Source of the DNA: Anaerolineae bacterium
GTDB taxonomy: Bacteria; Chloroflexota; Anaerolineae; JAAYZQ01
Assembly (NCBI GenBank): GCA_016926595.1
Contig: JAFGOG010000068.1
Coordinates: 1 to 6,067 of the forward strand
Direction: 5' to 3'
Length of the DNA stretch: 6,067 bases
The position numbers were made by a program, and so were the translations under genes. The notes beneath the pieces are model-generated. The model did no database searches, had not been told where the DNA came from, and saw only the letters and a list, made by a program, of their open reading frames with translations. This document shows positions 5,806-6,067 of the stretch, in pieces (positions within the stretch are counted from its first letter, which is position 1; the number at the start of each line of letters is the position of its first letter).

Positions 5806-6067
5806 AACTGTGGCTAGTCGTGATCGTGTTGGTAGGAGCAATGATCCTGGCTGCATGTGGGGGCACGGCAGACACCAGCCAGGAGTCGCCGCTATCGCCG
5901 GGTATCGCCAATCCGGCCTCCCAATACTGCGAGGAACAGGGCTACACCGTCGAGATCCGCACCGATGCCAATGGCAACCAGACCGGCTACTGCGTCTTCC
6001 CCGACGGCACCGAGTGCGAAGAGTGGGCTTTTCAGCGGGGCGAGTGCATGCCAGGAACGCCCAAGCC
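5802..6067 (+). CDS. DUF333-type lipoprotein (C-terminus beyond the window)
   Basis: ATG 5802 overlaps the TGA of the ligase gene by four bases (ATGA), with GAAGGGG (5788-5794) seven bases upstream, so translation is probably coupled. The visible 88 codons begin with a short lipoprotein signal: MKLW, a hydrophobic core, then lipobox LAAC with Cys19. After a flexible linker comes a small cysteine-rich module, ANPASQYCEEQG (36-47), EIRTDANGNQTGYCVFPDG (51-69) and CEEWAFQRGEC (72-82). This is the pattern of DUF333 (annotated in places as putative hemolysin, without firm evidence). The four module cysteines (43, 64, 72, 82) could form two disulfides outside the membrane. The frame is still open at the right edge, so length and any further domains are unknown. 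A lipoprotein directly coupled to a cytoplasmic ligase gene is unusual, and its role here is unclear. Confidence 0.88.
   Translation, partial: MKLWLVVIVLVGAMILAACGGTADTSQESPLSPGIANPASQYCEEQGYTVEIRTDANGNQTGYCVFPDGTECEEWAFQRGECMPGTPK

Overview
The window is high-GC bacterial chromosomal DNA with six genes, two of them cut by the window edges. No rRNA, tRNA, CRISPR array, insertion sequence or integrase was seen. The promoters look like ordinary sigma-70 type and the coding style is uniform. A DUF1385/YqhQ membrane protein, a secreted YVTN beta-propeller, a TPR/helix-turn-helix protein and a ferredoxin-bearing acyl-CoA ligase together would suit an anaerobic or facultative lineage such as Chloroflexota. 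That placement is an inference from gene content, not a demonstrated assignment.

Layout. Bases 1-1053 are one minus-strand gene for an exported beta-propeller protein; it runs off the left edge and lies under misleading open frames on both strands. Bases 1054-1262 are a divergent promoter region: a near-consensus promoter fires leftward into the propeller gene, and two extended -10 candidates plus a leader hairpin face right. Bases 1263-2162 encode a DUF1385 (YqhQ-type) polytopic membrane protein. A second promoter of the same design precedes the TPR/helix-turn-helix gene at 2280-2954. A gap of about 150 bases holds a strong hairpin, after which an apparent operon begins.

That operon has three genes. 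The first is an Ldh_2-family NAD(P)-dependent 2-hydroxyacid (malate-type) dehydrogenase at 3109-4218. The second, at 4249-5805, is a SucC-like ATP-grasp acyl-CoA ligase subunit carrying an extra C-terminal domain with eight cysteines spaced as for two [4Fe-4S] clusters. The third is a small DUF333-type lipoprotein that overlaps the ligase gene by 4 bases (ATGA) and runs off the right edge.

The ligase-ferredoxin fusion is the most unusual item. The ATP-grasp metal-site residues are kept, but two glycine-rich motifs of ordinary succinyl-CoA synthetase beta subunits are replaced, and no alpha subunit (SucD) is adjacent. With the dehydrogenase next door, this suggests a C4-dicarboxylate/acyl-CoA step with an iron-sulfur redox or sensing connection. 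The second notable item is the TPR protein, whose C-terminal half resembles the cyclin-like repeat plus helix-turn-helix of TFIIB-type factors.
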